Assembly: GCA_028023455.1 (NCBI GenBank) | Contig: JAQFVV010000049.1 | Coordinates: 6,044,855-6,108,854, forward strand | DNA: 64,000 nucleotides | Direction: 5' to 3' | Source of the DNA: Epiperipatus broadwayi | Taxonomy: Eukaryota; Onychophora; Udeonychophora; Euonychophora; Peripatidae | Part shown: in pieces, positions 34,140 through 49,915 of the stretch | How the letters are laid out: each line of letters starts with the position of its first letter | Numbering within the stretch: the stretch's first letter is position 1 | Program-made: the position numbers and the translations under genes | Notes under the pieces: model-generated | Database searches by the model: none | Told to the model about the DNA's origin: nothing | What the model saw: only the letters and a program-made list of their open reading frames with translations

Positions 34140-34900
34140 TATATTATTTTATTGGATATGGGTATTTTTTCTTGTTTTTATGCCAACATTAGAGGAATGA
34201 GAACTAAATTGAATCAAATAATTTTTTTTGGGTTCAGAAGATTATGGTTTCATCTTTCTCACAGAAACTTGGCTTAATGATCAAATTTATGATGATACAT
34301 TTTTAGATGATAGACATAAAGTTTTTTGTGCAGATAGATGTCATGAAGTAATTAAAAGAGGAGGAGCACTCTTATTGTTATTAGGAAAGAAATTATTCAT
34401 AATCTGTTCTTTTGAATTTTAGATATTGTAAATCAACATGATGTGAGGTTTCCCTTGATCATCATAAACATTTATTATTAGGGAATGTTTATATTAGGCC
34501 AGCCTTGTCTTTTTCTGACTTGGATGCCTTACTTTGTACTTCTGAAAATTTTTTGATTGATTATAAAATGAATATTATCATTACTGAAAATTTTAACGTT
34601 CCTGAGTTATTTGATAATGCTTCTTTTGTTATTTTTTCATTATCACACAAAGCATATAGAATGTTACAATTGTTTTTTTTTTAATTTAAAACAACACAAT
34701 TCCCATTTAAATTCTCATAATCGAATACTTGATTATGTTTTAAGAAATTTGCCTGAGATCAAATGTTTTGTGTTTCATTTCTTTTTTCTCATTTATTTAC
34801 ATCACCCACCTACTTAAAATAAATTATTTTAAGTGACATGTTCCTTTAAATATAAAGGGGATTAATATTGGTTTGTGTAAGACAATTTCTAATTTTGATT
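34140..34900 (+). pseudogene. APE-type endonuclease remnant of element A
   Basis: ANIRGMRTKLNQI, FLTETWLNDQI and IKRGGALLLL match the order in element B (QNVRGLRTKL, CLTETWLQENI, SRGGGVLT). At about 34589 ENFNVPELF stands where the family has GDFN. The catalytic Asp codon has become Asn, so the domain is dead independently of frameshifts. In life it nicks target DNA to prime reverse transcription. Confidence 0.7.
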
Positions 34901-35479
34901 GGAGCCTGTTATATTCCTCAACAGATGTTAATTATAATGTGGACTTTGACTTTCTTAATCAAGTATTTAATGATTTGATTGATTTTTATATACCAAAAAA
35001 ACATGACTCTCTCAGTTATTATTTTCTTTTTTTGGTTCTCAGATAAATTTTTAAAAAATATTAGAAGGAAATTGCATTATCATAAACAATACATTAAAAC
35101 ACAAAATATACTTTTTTACAATAATTTTGTTAATTATTAAAGCTATTCAGAAAATTGATTATCAAAAATATATTAAAAATATGGAGCTCAATTTGTCAGA
35201 TAATCTTTAAGAATTTTGGTCTTTTATTAAAAATTCTGGCATTACTAAAAGAAAGTCTCAAATGGATTATAATTCATCTTTAAGTGCTGATGATTTTTTC
35301 AGTTCACTTTTCTGAATTATTTGGAAATTCTCAAATGTCTAGGTTTAAATTGACTAATGAATGTTTTAATGATATCAGTTCTATTGATTTTTTTCAACTA
35401 TAATGATATATCTGCTGTCAAATAACTCAAATTACATTAAAGTATAGATTATGACAATATATCTTTTTGATTTATAAAG

Positions 35480-36600
35480 GTTGTGCAGAATATATTGCTG
35501 CTCCTTTATGTTATATTCTTAATTTTTCCATTAAAAATTGTATTTTACATAACTCTCTTACTTGCCAAAGTTATACCTATTTTTAAAAATGGTTAAAAAA
35601 ATAATGTTAATAAATATAGACCAATTTCTGTGTTTCATACAGTTGCAAGCATATTTGAAAGATGTGTTTATAAGAAAATTGTTAATGACACAAATAAGAG
35701 TTTGGTTCCTGTGCAACATGGGTTTTTACCTAGCAGATCAACTGACACTAATCATTTAACAATAATTGATCACATTGCTAATGCCTTTAAAAATAAATGT
35801 CATTTAGATGTTATTTATTTTGATTTATTCAAGGCATTTGATAAAGTGCATCATTCCAAATTGCTTTACAAAATGTACAAATTAGGTTTTTCCTATAATT
35901 TGTTTGTATGGTTTGAATCTTTTATTTGAAAAAGAATGGCTTGTGTTAAATTTAATAATAATTCTTCTAATCCATATTATTATAATATGGGGGTACCTCA
36001 AGGCAGTATGTGCCATTATTGTTTAACATTATATTGATGATTTGGGAAAGAGTTTGGAATTTTCACAAATTTTATGCTATGCAGATTATTGTAACACTTT
36101 TAGGAATATCAACTCAATTAATGATTATATACTATTACAAAAGATATTAATAATTTTGTGAAATGGTGTAGAGATAATAAAATGGATATTAATATGGATA
36201 AATGTTCAACAGTATCTTTTCCCCAAAAATCTGAAATGATAATTTGTCCTTATTATATTGAAAGTTATAATATAAAATTCGTTGATATTCAGAAAGACCT
36301 TGGTATTATTTTTGCAAGCAATGGATCATTTTGAAAATATTGTAAATGAAGCTTTTAAAATTATGGGTGCAATTTTAAGGCATAGTAGACAATTTACTAA
36401 TTCTACAAAATATAAATTATTTCTCTTTTTGGTTTTAGGATATTTTAGAATACAAATCTGTTGTTTGGGATTTCAGTTCCAAATGAGATATTATAAAAAT
36501 TAAATTGGTTTATGATAAATTTTTCAAATATATTAAGCTAAATGATCATTATCTATCCTATTCATTAGAAGATGAGAAATCTTAAAATTTTATATAAACT
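35480..36600 (+). pseudogene. Reverse transcriptase remnant of element A
   Basis: KYRPISVFHTVASIFERCVY, HGFLPSRSTDTNHL, LDVIYFDLFKAFDKV (motif A), GVPQGSM (motif B) and LCYADYCNTF follow in order. The catalytic box is YADY at 36078-36089 instead of YADD. NNFKSRL-type text is lost and several frameshifts occur. It is closest in motif text to the RT of element B. Confidence 0.75.
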
Positions 36601-36947
36601 TGGCAGTCATAAAATTATATTCACTAACAAAATTTCAAATATTGCTATTAATAATTATTTACATAAAAGACATACATTTATTTTATATTAAGGTTTGTCA
36701 CTCTAACATATTAATTTTTTTTCCTTTGTTTCATTTGTCTAATACCTATAATCATGATTTTACTAATGAAAATATTTTTACTTTAGATTTTAAAAAAATT
36801 GTTACTTATCTTATAAAGAAATATGGTATATAATCATATTAATAATTTGTCATTTATACTCATTTATGCATATTATTGTATATTTGTTATGGTGCAATTT
36901 TATAATTGGCTTAATGCTGTAGTTTTGTATGGTAACTAAATTGAATA

Positions 36948-37134
<187 letters not shown>

Positions 37135-37451
37135 TTTAGCTTTCAAAAAGGCATTTTATTGATTCTATAAAAGGTTACATTAAAAGTGGTTTACATAATT
37201 TTGGTATATACATTGATTTATTCTGTTACATAAAAAATGAATATTTGAATGATATAGTTCAATATATGGTTTCTTGAGTTGTTTGAACTTTTGTGACTTG
37301 AATGAGTCCTTAAAAAAATCATAATAGTTGATGTATAAGTTGCTTTTTTGATCTTTTTGCTGTTTATAGCTTGTATGCATATAATTAAAAATCTGAGAAG
37401 CTATTGAAAAAGTTTTTCTCTAGTATTTTTTGTCAGATACTTAGTGTTGTG

Positions 37452-40400
37452 TTATAGCATTGATTGTTCTTTTAGTAGTGACCATGTTGCAGCATATAAG
37501 TGGGGGTTTGTTATGATTTTATCTTGATTCCTTATTTGTGTTAATTTGTTGGGAAAGGTAGCTGGATGCCACCTGGTGTTATTTCCTATTATAAAAGTGC
37601 ACCTTGTACACCAAAAAACATATAGAATAAAAGTAGCTGCTCTAATGTTTGGTATTGATTTTGTTTTGTATGCAGCAATTATATTTTCAATTGATGTGTT
37701 AGGTTTTCTGTAGGTGTCAAAAATTATTTTTCTTATGTGTTCGAGTGCTGTACATTGGTATAGCATGTGTTGTAAGGTTTCTTCTGATCGATGGCACAGT
37801 CTGCAAAAAGGATCTATTTTGAAGTACATTCTCTTGTGATGCAGAAAATAGGTTGTGGGCATGGCAACAAGATTTAATTTCAAAATAAAGTCAAAAAATT
37901 TTGGTTCCAGAGCCCATTTTTTAAATTCTTTTAGTAATCTTTTGTTGTTTATCCCTAACATTGGTCCTACATCATTATTATTATTTATTTCATTTGTGAG
38001 ATCATAGATATTCCAATATGAATATTTGTGTGTATATTGTTCAGGTACGTTTGCCATAGTTTTAAATTCATAAATAATTCTTGATATATATGATTGAGTT
38101 GGAGGTGGACAATCAGTTGGAATGATTTGCACAAGGTGTTTTAGTTTTGTGAATTGCTGTAAAGTGGTAATTATGAGATTCCTTTGTTTTTGGATGTGAA
38201 ATATGTTAATATTGTGTAAACCTAGTCCATTTTTAATGAGTGGTTGATTGAGCCTTCTTGTTGAAATTGCTACTGTTTTTTTGGACCATAGTAGTTGATT
38301 GCAGATGGTTTTTATTTTTGATTTAAAAACTTTTGAGAAAGATATAATCGGTAAATAATAAACTATTTTTGGTTATGATGAGCTGGTTTATCAGCTGTAC
38401 TTTGGAATATATGGATAAATATGTTTTTGATAATGAGTTTACTATTTGTTTGGCCTCCTCCTTTAGTTTATTTTGTATGTGGCATCTCATTCCTGTAAGT
38501 CCCATATGGAAAGGAAAACCAAGAAAAGAAGTTGGTTTTGATTGGTATGTGTTTGTGCACAGCTTTCCTGTAAATAGTGACCATGCAGATATTTTTGTGG
38601 GATTGAATTTCAATTTATATTGCTTAGTATAGTCTTCAAGAATATTTTGTAGCTGGACAAGTTGTTTTTTTGATGATAGGAAAACAGTAACATCATCCAT
38701 ATATGCTAAGCATGGTATATGTTCTGTAATGCCTGGTATCTGTATTCCAGTAAAAGATTGTTCTATTTTTTGAATGAGAGGGTTAATGTATCGTATGAAT
38801 AGTAATGAGCTGAGAGGTAATCCTTGAGATATTGATTGTGTAGGAGTAAATGATGGGGAGTTTCTTCCATTGATGGTTATATGGATTTCACGATTTAGAA
38901 GTAAGTTTGCTATTAGATATAGATGTGTTTGGGGTATATCAGTGTTATTGAGCATTTCTAGAAGTATAGGTATATCTATTGAATCAAATGCTGCCTCAAT
39001 ATCTAATTGTACAGCTATGGGGCCATATATTTTTTTGTTTTCTTATTGATGCTAGGATTGTTTTAAAGAATAGAGCTGCTTGTATTGTTGATGAATTTTT
39101 TTTTGCAAATTGGTATTTTGAAATAAGCATCGTTATGTGTGGCTCAATTTCTTGCTTTATGATTTTTTCTATGATTTTAATCGATAATGGCCCCATGGAT
39201 ATAGGTCGTATATTAGCTAGTGAGGGAGTAATGTGTTTTGTTTTGTTGAAAGGAACAATTGCAATTGGGTACACTCCTTCCATGTACTGTATTTTTTGTG
39301 TTAAATAGTTTGCTAAATTGCATAAATATTTTGCAGTGAATTGACTCATGTGTTTTAAGACAAAAGCTGGAATTCTGGGGCTACCTGGGTGGCATGCATT
39401 TGGGATACTGTCTATTTTTTCTATAAAGACATTTGTGGTAAAAGGTGTTTTTGTTTCTGTTGGGCCAAATAAATCTAGTTTAAATGTTTGAAGTTGTCTT
39501 GTTTGAAGTTTTTGCTTGAAATATTGGTATATGGGCAAAATCATATTGTGACCTGCAAATGTTCCTTGATTTGTGTGTATTGCCATTGGCACCTTGATAG
39601 TTTGTGGCCTTCCAAGTGCCCATCTAATGTATTTCCTTGTCCAAGTGTGTGGTTTTGTAAGACATAGTTTGCTTTTTTTAATTTTGAGGTAGCTTTTAAG
39701 GGTGTCACATGCATTATTGTATGCATGTGTAAGTTTGAATATGTATTTTTGTGTTTGCTTTGAAGGGTTAATCATATTAATCGTTTGTGAATTTCATCTG
39801 CTAGTGCCAGTACTTTTGATGGTGGTGGTTGCTTCATTACTATATGATTGATATTAAATGAAATAATGTTTATAAATGCTATATATTGTTGTATAGGATT
39901 GAGTTTTATATTTTTAAGCTTGTTTATCATGATGTAGGTTTCAGAAAAAATAAATTCAGGTGTGTTTACTGGTAATAGAACTCTAATTGTTCTTGTGAAT
40001 GGAAGGGTTGATGGTTGGATATCATTGAAGTTAATTGTTATTGTCTGTGCTGAGTGATCTGAGAAAGCTGATGGCGTAAGTTTTATTGTTACTAGATGGT
40101 GAAGCATTGGTGAGTAGAAACATAAATCAATTAGTGAAGAGAATCGGCCATTGTGAAAGGAAATTGAATTTTCTGGTAGGAATCCTTGTGCATTCATGAG
40201 TGGTGAATCCATCGTTCTGTGAATTCTTTGTATGTTGTGTTAAAATCACCTATTAGTATTGTTGGATTTGCTGTGTTTGCTAGCATGGAATTGATGTTTG
40301 CTAGTATGGTATTGATTCTGTTGTGTTGTATTGGCATGTAGATAAATATTATATTAATAATTATAATTTTATGTTGAAAAGTTGTAATAAGCATATTAGA

Positions 40401-40673
40401 ATCAATATATATTATTTTAAATGTAGTGAAAAAACATTTTGGGGTAATTAGGATAGCAGTACCTGCTGAGGGAGATGATGAATCTCTTGAGCAGGCACAA
40501 AATCCTTCTTTACTTAGATATTTAGCTGTTTCTGTTTTTGATCCAGTGTAGATTTTTATTTCCAGTAATCCAAGTATGTGTGGTTGTGTATTTCTGATCC
40601 ATTGTTTAAGTTTATGAATTTTTGTAGTTGAGTTCAGGCCTCTTACATTAATTGCTGCAATTTTTAATTTCAT
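37452..40673 (-). pseudogene. ORF2 (endonuclease + RT) of the L1/Tx1-like element
   Basis: About 1070 codons in five pieces. It starts MKLKIAAINVRGLNSTTK (40673) with GLLEIK and LIGDFN, the APE endonuclease motifs. RT follows: ANIRPISMGPLSIKIIEK, QLDIEAAFDSIDI (motif A, needing one base removed from an A7 run near 39030), ISQGLPLSSLLF (motif B) and AYMDDVTVF with YMDD at 38692-38703. The C-terminus has CRLCHRSEETLQHMLYQC, a zinc-binding motif as in L1/Tx1-group ORF2. It ends KEQSML at 37452. Frame changes near 40200, 39773, 39030 and 38300-38130. Activity would need all of these restored. Confidence 0.85.
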
Positions 40674-40804
40674 TATGTTTAAGTATTGTTCGTGGTTGTG
40701 TGTTAGTTATTTGGGTAGCTATTTGTGGTTGATCTTGGGCATCTTGATAATTTAGTTCTAAATCCTCATCTGATATGCTGCTTGTGTCATCTAGTTGTGA
40801 GTAT

Positions 40805-42060
40805 CTAGAATTGCCATATTGTTCTGTTTTGACTATTTGACCCTTTTGTTTTTTTTTTTGGTGGTCTTCTTTTCTGCTCTTGATTAGTTGGTGTACTTAG
40901 TGATGAATTTATGCTGAGATCTTCCATTATTTCTTGAGATGTATTATTTCTGATTGCAAGTTTTGTTAGGGCTATTTTTTCATTATTTATACACGTATTA
41001 TTTGTTGTCACTTGTTTATCTGGCATTTGATTTTTGCTTTTATTTTTTTTAATTGATATGTCTAAAAGCATATCGGTGCTATTATAATTTTCATTAGTAT
41101 CATTTTTATTAGTTATTTCAAGTTTATTTGTAGTTTTATCTAGTTGGTTTGATGTTTTTGTTTCTTCAAGTTGAATTTCATTATTATTATTTTTGTTGGC
41201 CTGTTTTGCATTACAGTTGATTGCTAAGTGTCCTCGATCCTTGCATGCAAAACATTGTGGTCTTAGTCCCCTTATATAAAGAGTTAATACTGCATCTTGA
41301 TCTATTATTTGAGTGGGTATGTTTTCTGGGTCAATATTATCATTTAATTTTACTTTAAAATTAAAGCTATTGCTACCAATCGGTATAGGTGTATCATTTA
41401 GAAAAATTTGCTTTATATATATTGCTTTGCCATAAGGTTGAATTAGATTATTAAAGTCTTGTATGCTGTACCCGAAATACGTGTTTTTGATAATACCTGT
41501 GATATAATTTTGTAAACTTGGATCTACTATTATTAGGGCGTAGTTTTGAAGTGTTTTAACCAGAGTTTGAAATCTTGTTTTTTGGTGTTCATCATAAAAT
41601 TCTATAGCTATGTATCTATTGTTGGGATGTTCTCCAATATTTGCGATACTATCCCACAAATTTTTTTTTGTTAACTCATCATATAATAATTCTCTCGGAA
41701 ATTTATAGAGCGTTAGGCTTTTGTCTGTAACCGCTAGAACTATTGATTTTATTGAAAAGAATTTTTTGAATGTATTAAAAAGTTTTTTAAGAATAGTGTT
41801 GTTAAAGTTAGTATTAATTAACTGTAATTCTTCTTCGTTCCATAGGTTGGTAGGGGGGGGGGTTCTGTAATATCGCTATTTACTAGATTTAAATCATCAA
41901 TATCTGTTGAGTTTACTTTTCTAAAGGGGCTAGTCTGTTTTTTTTCTATAACGTGCTGTTTATTGTTTAATTTCGCAGCGTTGGCATAGGTTAATTTAAT
42001 ATTGTTGGATTTGCTTTTTTTTTCACTGTCTGATTCAATATTTTTTTCTAAAGACGCCAT
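40805..42060 (-). pseudogene. ORF1 (zinc-knuckle protein) of the L1/Tx1-like element
   Basis: Starts at 42060 in a strong context (CGCCATGGCG). An Asn/Lys/Ser-rich N-terminus runs to a C10 tract (plus-strand G10 at 41853-41862). There the frame breaks; after a one-base shift it continues open from TNLWNEEELQLIN to RTIWQF. The middle part (RYIAIEFYDEHQKTRFQTL) resembles an RNA-recognition fold in rhythm only. CFACKDRGHLAINC is a CCHC zinc knuckle (about 41.25-41.21 kb). A basic C-terminus, RRPPKKKTKG, follows. It would bind element RNA. The frame may run on, after one more shift, to overlap ORF2. Confidence 0.8.
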
Positions 42061-42231
42061 GGCGTTCTATTTTCTGTAAAAGTTATATTTCTATCAAAAA
42101 TATAATTTTACTTACTTTTTTTGGCATGAAAAAAACTCAGCTGTTTGGAAATGCTATTCTTTTTATTTAAATGTTTTTAAAATAAAAAAAATCGCTTTGT
42201 AGGTTAAAAACTTTTAAACTTAATTGAGAGC

Positions 42232-42232
<1 letters not shown>

Positions 42233-42327
<95 letters not shown>

Positions 42328-42328
42328 T
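42233..42328. repeat. (TTA)n microsatellite, about 32 units
   Basis: Uninterrupted TTA repeat between the 5' end of the minus-strand element and the T-rich 5' edge of element B. Probably the other half of the tract at 36.95 kb. Confidence 0.97.
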
Positions 42329-42348
42329 AAATTTAAATTTTTTTTTAA

Positions 42349-45336
<2,988 letters not shown>

Positions 45337-45348
45337 ATAAAAGCTTTA

Positions 45349-45609
45349 CTCTTTTTCACATGGGCCTTAAATATTTGTATAATAGCCAAACAGTGTAGTT
45401 TTTGACATCAACACAAGATAAAGATTTTTTAAAGATAAGAATAAGAATAGCTGCATTATTTTTAATCTAAATTCTTATTTATATAGGCTAATTTAAAAAC
45501 ATCTATGATATAAATATGTATCTTGTATTGAGGTTTGAGATGTCCCTCTATAGTCAAAAACTACATCATTTGGCTATTATACAAACATTTAAGGTACATG
45601 TGAAAAGGG
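45349..45609. mobile_element. piggyBac-like MITE (TTAA-flanked), family M3
   Basis: 261 bases with inverted ends of about 70 bases. The right end in reverse complement reads TTAA|CCCTTTTCACATGTACC. The left reads TTTA|CTCTTTTTCACATGGGCC, and both continue CTTAAAT, TTTGTATAATAGCCAAA and GTAGTTTTTGAC. A TTAA target with CCC-starting ends is the piggyBac pattern; the left TTTA/CTC differs by single bases. No coding capacity. The interior (ACACAAGATA, AATCTAAATTCT) has a relative at 11.7 kb. Confidence 0.7.
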
Positions 45610-45633
45610 TTAATGTGTTCTCTCTCTAATTAC

Positions 45634-48600
45634 ATACTTCCTATGTGCTTGATAGACAATCAGAATGTTATATTATTATTTTAAATTAGCTAGACATTAT
45701 CTTATAGGCTAAGAGTATGTCTCATTATATTTTTACAAGGATTACATTCATTGCCTAATAATTTTTTTTTAAAAAAAGTGAAATTTGTAAAGAACCCTGA
45801 GATCTTAGTATTATAATTGATGATGAAAAGAAATTATTTTTATAAAAGAAATCCTTTTAAGAAACAAGATGGTACAATATTTTTTAAAAAAAAACCTCAC
45901 AGTTCTTTATTAGAAGATTGAGAAATTTGGATCTAATCATTTCAATAATATGTTGAAAATATTGGTTATTAGATGTGCTATTATTGGAGGACGGTATTAT
46001 TAACAGTGTTATGAGAAAGAATATAATATAACCTAATTATTGCATGATACGTGTTTTCAATATTAAAAGCATCTGTAATTTGTAACAGTGAGTTGAGAGT
46101 TATCTTCCTCTGAAATTTTTATTAAATGTTAATTATTATATTGATAATATTTATTTATTGTTATTCTTATCCACATGGCATTTTTATAGCTAATAGTAGA
46201 ACCCTGAGCTTTGCCTATGTTGTCATATTGTTTGAATCAAATCATATTATTTGTTGATGATGACTTTATTGGTTCTTGGTAGATTATAATATATATATAA
46301 CTTAAGTAATAAAATATTGTAAACCTTGATGAATAAATCTGTGCTTCTTCATCTATCATTTTTTCTTTTCATTTGTTCTCTCACTTCAACATCATAAAAC
46401 TGTTTTACATCTTTAGCCTGATTTCAATTTCACTGGTTGATATCTGAATAAATTTTATCTATTTATTGCAGTATATTTCTTTGGAATTTGTTAGGGTCTG
46501 GTAAATCATTAAAAAATAAACAGTTAAATTCGACTTGCAAATAGAAAACATTCTCAAATATTTAGCTGTTTTTTTTTTAAACTTTTATTCATTTGCCTTT
46601 TTTTTTTCTCACATCATTTATCAAATTGATTTATAGAAATTTTTTAATGCATTCGGCACAAAATATAAGACTTTAAAACGATAATATACAGAAAAATATA
46701 TTCACTAAGGCCAGAAAAAGAATTATTAATACTTCTTCATTTTTTAATATTAATACTATAATAACGCCATAAATAAACTTTTTTATTTTTATGGGAATAT
46801 CATGATTTAACTCTCAGTTTTTATTCTGCATATATATTTTATTAAATATAGAAAAAACAGGTTTATATATATAGAAAACAAATATATATTTATAATATTT
46901 TTATTGGACAGTTTAATTATTAATAAATTATTGTAAAAGGAAGATAAATTCATTAATATATAGTTTCATTAAATTCTTAATATTTTATCATTGATCTATA
47001 AATTTGTCAGGCATAGTTAAGTTATCCATAATTTGTATTTGATCTTTGCAAATATCAGTAACTGCTAAATTCTATTTATAAATCAGATGAACACATGACT
47101 ATAAAGTGTTTTAAATCTGCTATGCCTTCCTAGTAATGTGATCAGTTCTAGTTGATTTTGTGGTTGTATTTGAAAAAATAAATCTGTTTGCAGTCTCATA
47201 AGAATATTATTTTTATACTGTCATTTGGAAAAAATTTTAGTTGGACTTTCAGAAAAGGGATTTGAAAACAGTCTCAAGTGATGAAATACGTTATTTAAAG
47301 TGTAGGTGAGAAATACAAAATAATGATAGTGGGATATAAAAATAACTAAAATTTTTAATAAAAAAAGAACTATAACTAGTGTCTTCACTGATTAGGATTA
47401 GAAAATAGAGAATTATTAGTTACTTGGAAGATTAGAATTTTATTTCTTAATTTTTTAATGTATTAAGTTGACAATCAAATTAAACATCTTACATCAGTGA
47501 ATCCTTTTTTAAAAACATAAGAGAAATCAAATTACATTACCCTCAGGTATTATTAGCAGAGTAGTCAAATTGTAGATTTAAAAGCTAAATGTTCCAGAAT
47601 CAGTTATTACAGACTGACAAAAGTTAATATAATCTTAATTTAATGAGTTAAATAAATTGGAATGTTAGTTTTAACTGCACATGGACACAAATACACCTTC
47701 CAAAAATCAACTACCTAATTTTTTAATAATTTCATTGTCTAATACTGATTGTTAGACATTATTATCTATTTAAAATCATAAATTGAAATAGATCTTTGAC
47801 AATAATTTATTTATGTAAATTGTGTAAACTTATCTTAGATCATTTTAATTGTATTTGTCATGAGATATATATGTATCATAAAAAATTAATAGATATCAAA
47901 TACATCTCTAAACAAATCATTGTGACTATTGGTTATCCTACAGCTGAGGGCATTGCCTGTCCTTTAACAATTCATCAAATCATTTTTACTCCTATTATGT
48001 TCTATAATATATTACTATTTTTTATATTGATGACTTAAAAAAAGCATAATATAAGAGATATTAATTATTATTATCCAATTGATATAGATTATATATTTTC
48101 CAAATTTGTGAAATGTTAATTTAGCTCTTACTCCATTTCAATCAAGGACAGTCTGAAGTTTGATCATGGCTGATATTATAAAAATATTATAGACCTCATA
48201 TTAGACCTGCTTATCTAAAAATAAAAATAATTCTAAATACTTCCAAAATGATCACTTTAGTATATGATAAAAAAGAAAAAACATTTGAATGGATGTAGTG
48301 TAAACCCTATTTTTCTTAAGCGTGACCAATGACAAATAGTTTAAGATCTGTTTCACTCTACATTTGATATTCTTTGATAACAATTTGTAAATAATAATTG
48401 TTATTACCAATTTGTTAATAATAATTTCCTCTTTCAAATAAAATGAATTGTTTATATTTAAAGTTATTTGTTAAATATGTGTGGATGATTGTTCTTTTTT
48501 ATGATTGTTTGTTTGTAATTGGGAATGATAAATTAACCTCTTTATTGCTGATTTGTTTATTGGCCGAGTGAGGGAAAAGTCTAAACTTTTAATTGGTCAA

Positions 48601-49847
48601 TTCACAAACTCAACTGACAAAATATATTTATCTTTTAATATTATATTCACTTTAGTTTCATTTGTAAAAAGTATATTAATAATTTCTCAGGTTATGAAAG
48701 TGAATGAAAGTTTTTTCAAAAATAAATTTTTATTTATAATTATAAAAATATTCGATAGTGGCAAATTTAAAATGAAATTAGTAACCAACTAAAAACATTG
48801 GTGGCATCAGTGATTTCTTTCTCAGTTTTGCATTTTCAAAAAATAAATATGTTTTACTAAAATCTTATATATTTTTCTATAATAATTTTATTTTTAGCAT
48901 ATTTTATCAAAATAATTTATAATATGTCAAAAGATACTTTTAAAATGGTCTAAAACATTCGTTTATCACTTTCAAAATGCAACAAAAGAAATCAGAGCGA
49001 TTTAGTTATTGACAAGAGATTTTCTTTGTCCATGACTATTAACAGCCAATCAGCAACAAAGATAGACAGCCTTTTTGTTTTGTTAGATCTTTGATGTCAG
49101 TTTTATTGATTTTTTACTTTATGTATCTAAGATATAAATAATGATAAACATGTATATCTGTAATATTCCAAAATTAATAATAAAAAATAAAATAACTTAT
49201 GAAGTAACAAATATTTCTTTAAATTTTTATCAGATATAAATTTTGAATGTATAGTAATATTTATAGAATAAGTTGTAAATCTATCTAGTGTTTGAAGCTG
49301 GATAGAAAATTTTACTGATAGTATTATATTTAAAAAAATAAACATCTTGTTTATTTATCAACTTAATGGTTTTTAAATGAATATTTAGATATTCTTAAGT
49401 AGATGATTAATTTTAAATGTCAGTTTTTATTCTCCTTGTCATTAATTAATATGTTTTATGTTTTATTTTATTTATATTTTTAATAAAAAAAATGAAACAT
49501 ATTCTCTGTTTTATTTTTTTATTTTTTACAAAATAAAATTCTAAAAATGTATTAGTATAAAACATAAAATATCAACTTTGCAAATAAAAAATAAACAAAA
49601 AAAAAAGTAATCACAACAACAGATTTTATTTAAGCTTACAATTTCATAAAATGAATTTAATTAAAATATTATTCTTTGAAAAATTTGTATATTTAAGACA
49701 AATTTTGTTAAAACCAGTTCACATAACAAAAACATTTCATGAAATATTTAAATTGAATTTTTAATTACAAAAAAAAAAAAACATAAAAAAATAAAACTGT
49801 CATCAATAGACCATGCTTTTTTTTTCATATATCAAATGTGTTGACTG
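45634..49847. other. AT-rich gene-free DNA
   Basis: Read through on both strands: only short AT-rich frames (47796, 48553, 49127) with no recognisable motif. Several T9-T10 and A8-A10 runs. Confidence 0.5.
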
Positions 49848-49915
49848 GGAAGTGAACCCAGGCCAGGTGCTTGGAAGGCAGTTGTGCTAATCACTAGGTC
49901 ACCAACACTTGTAGG
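49848..49915 (-). repeat. tRNA-like SINE head
   Basis: Minus strand: GGTGACCTAGTGATTAGCAC (A-box region), CTGCCTTCCAAGCA (anticodon-arm-like) and CTGGGTTCACTTCCCAG (a T-arm with paired CTGGG/CCCAG). The cloverleaf parts are in order. It is followed by AT-rich DNA with no clear CCA end. A SINE head or tRNA pseudogene is likelier than a working tRNA gene. Confidence 0.6.

Larger units (their letters stand above)
37135..42232 (-). mobile_element. Non-LTR retrotransposon (L1/Tx1-like) inside (TAA)n
   Basis: About 5.1 kb on the minus strand with two frames. ORF1 has a zinc knuckle; ORF2 has an APE endonuclease, RT and a C-terminal CCHC-type motif. It begins AAGCTCTCAATTAAG directly after (TAA)n. 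It ends with AATAAAATGCC, then GAAAGCTAAAAA directly before (TAA)n. Both ends border the same microsatellite, so insertion into TAA repeats is likely. ORFs carry a handful of single-base frameshifts but few stops, so it is fairly young. Clade is tentative. Confidence 0.8.

Noticed and set aside
38369-39308. Plus-strand frames at 38369-38632 and 38979-39308
   Set aside because: Shadows of the minus-strand RT of the L1/Tx1-like element.
49848-49915. Functional tRNA gene
   Set aside because: The A/B boxes and T-arm are good, but the acceptor stem does not close convincingly and no Pol III terminator is placed right after it. A SINE head is likelier.
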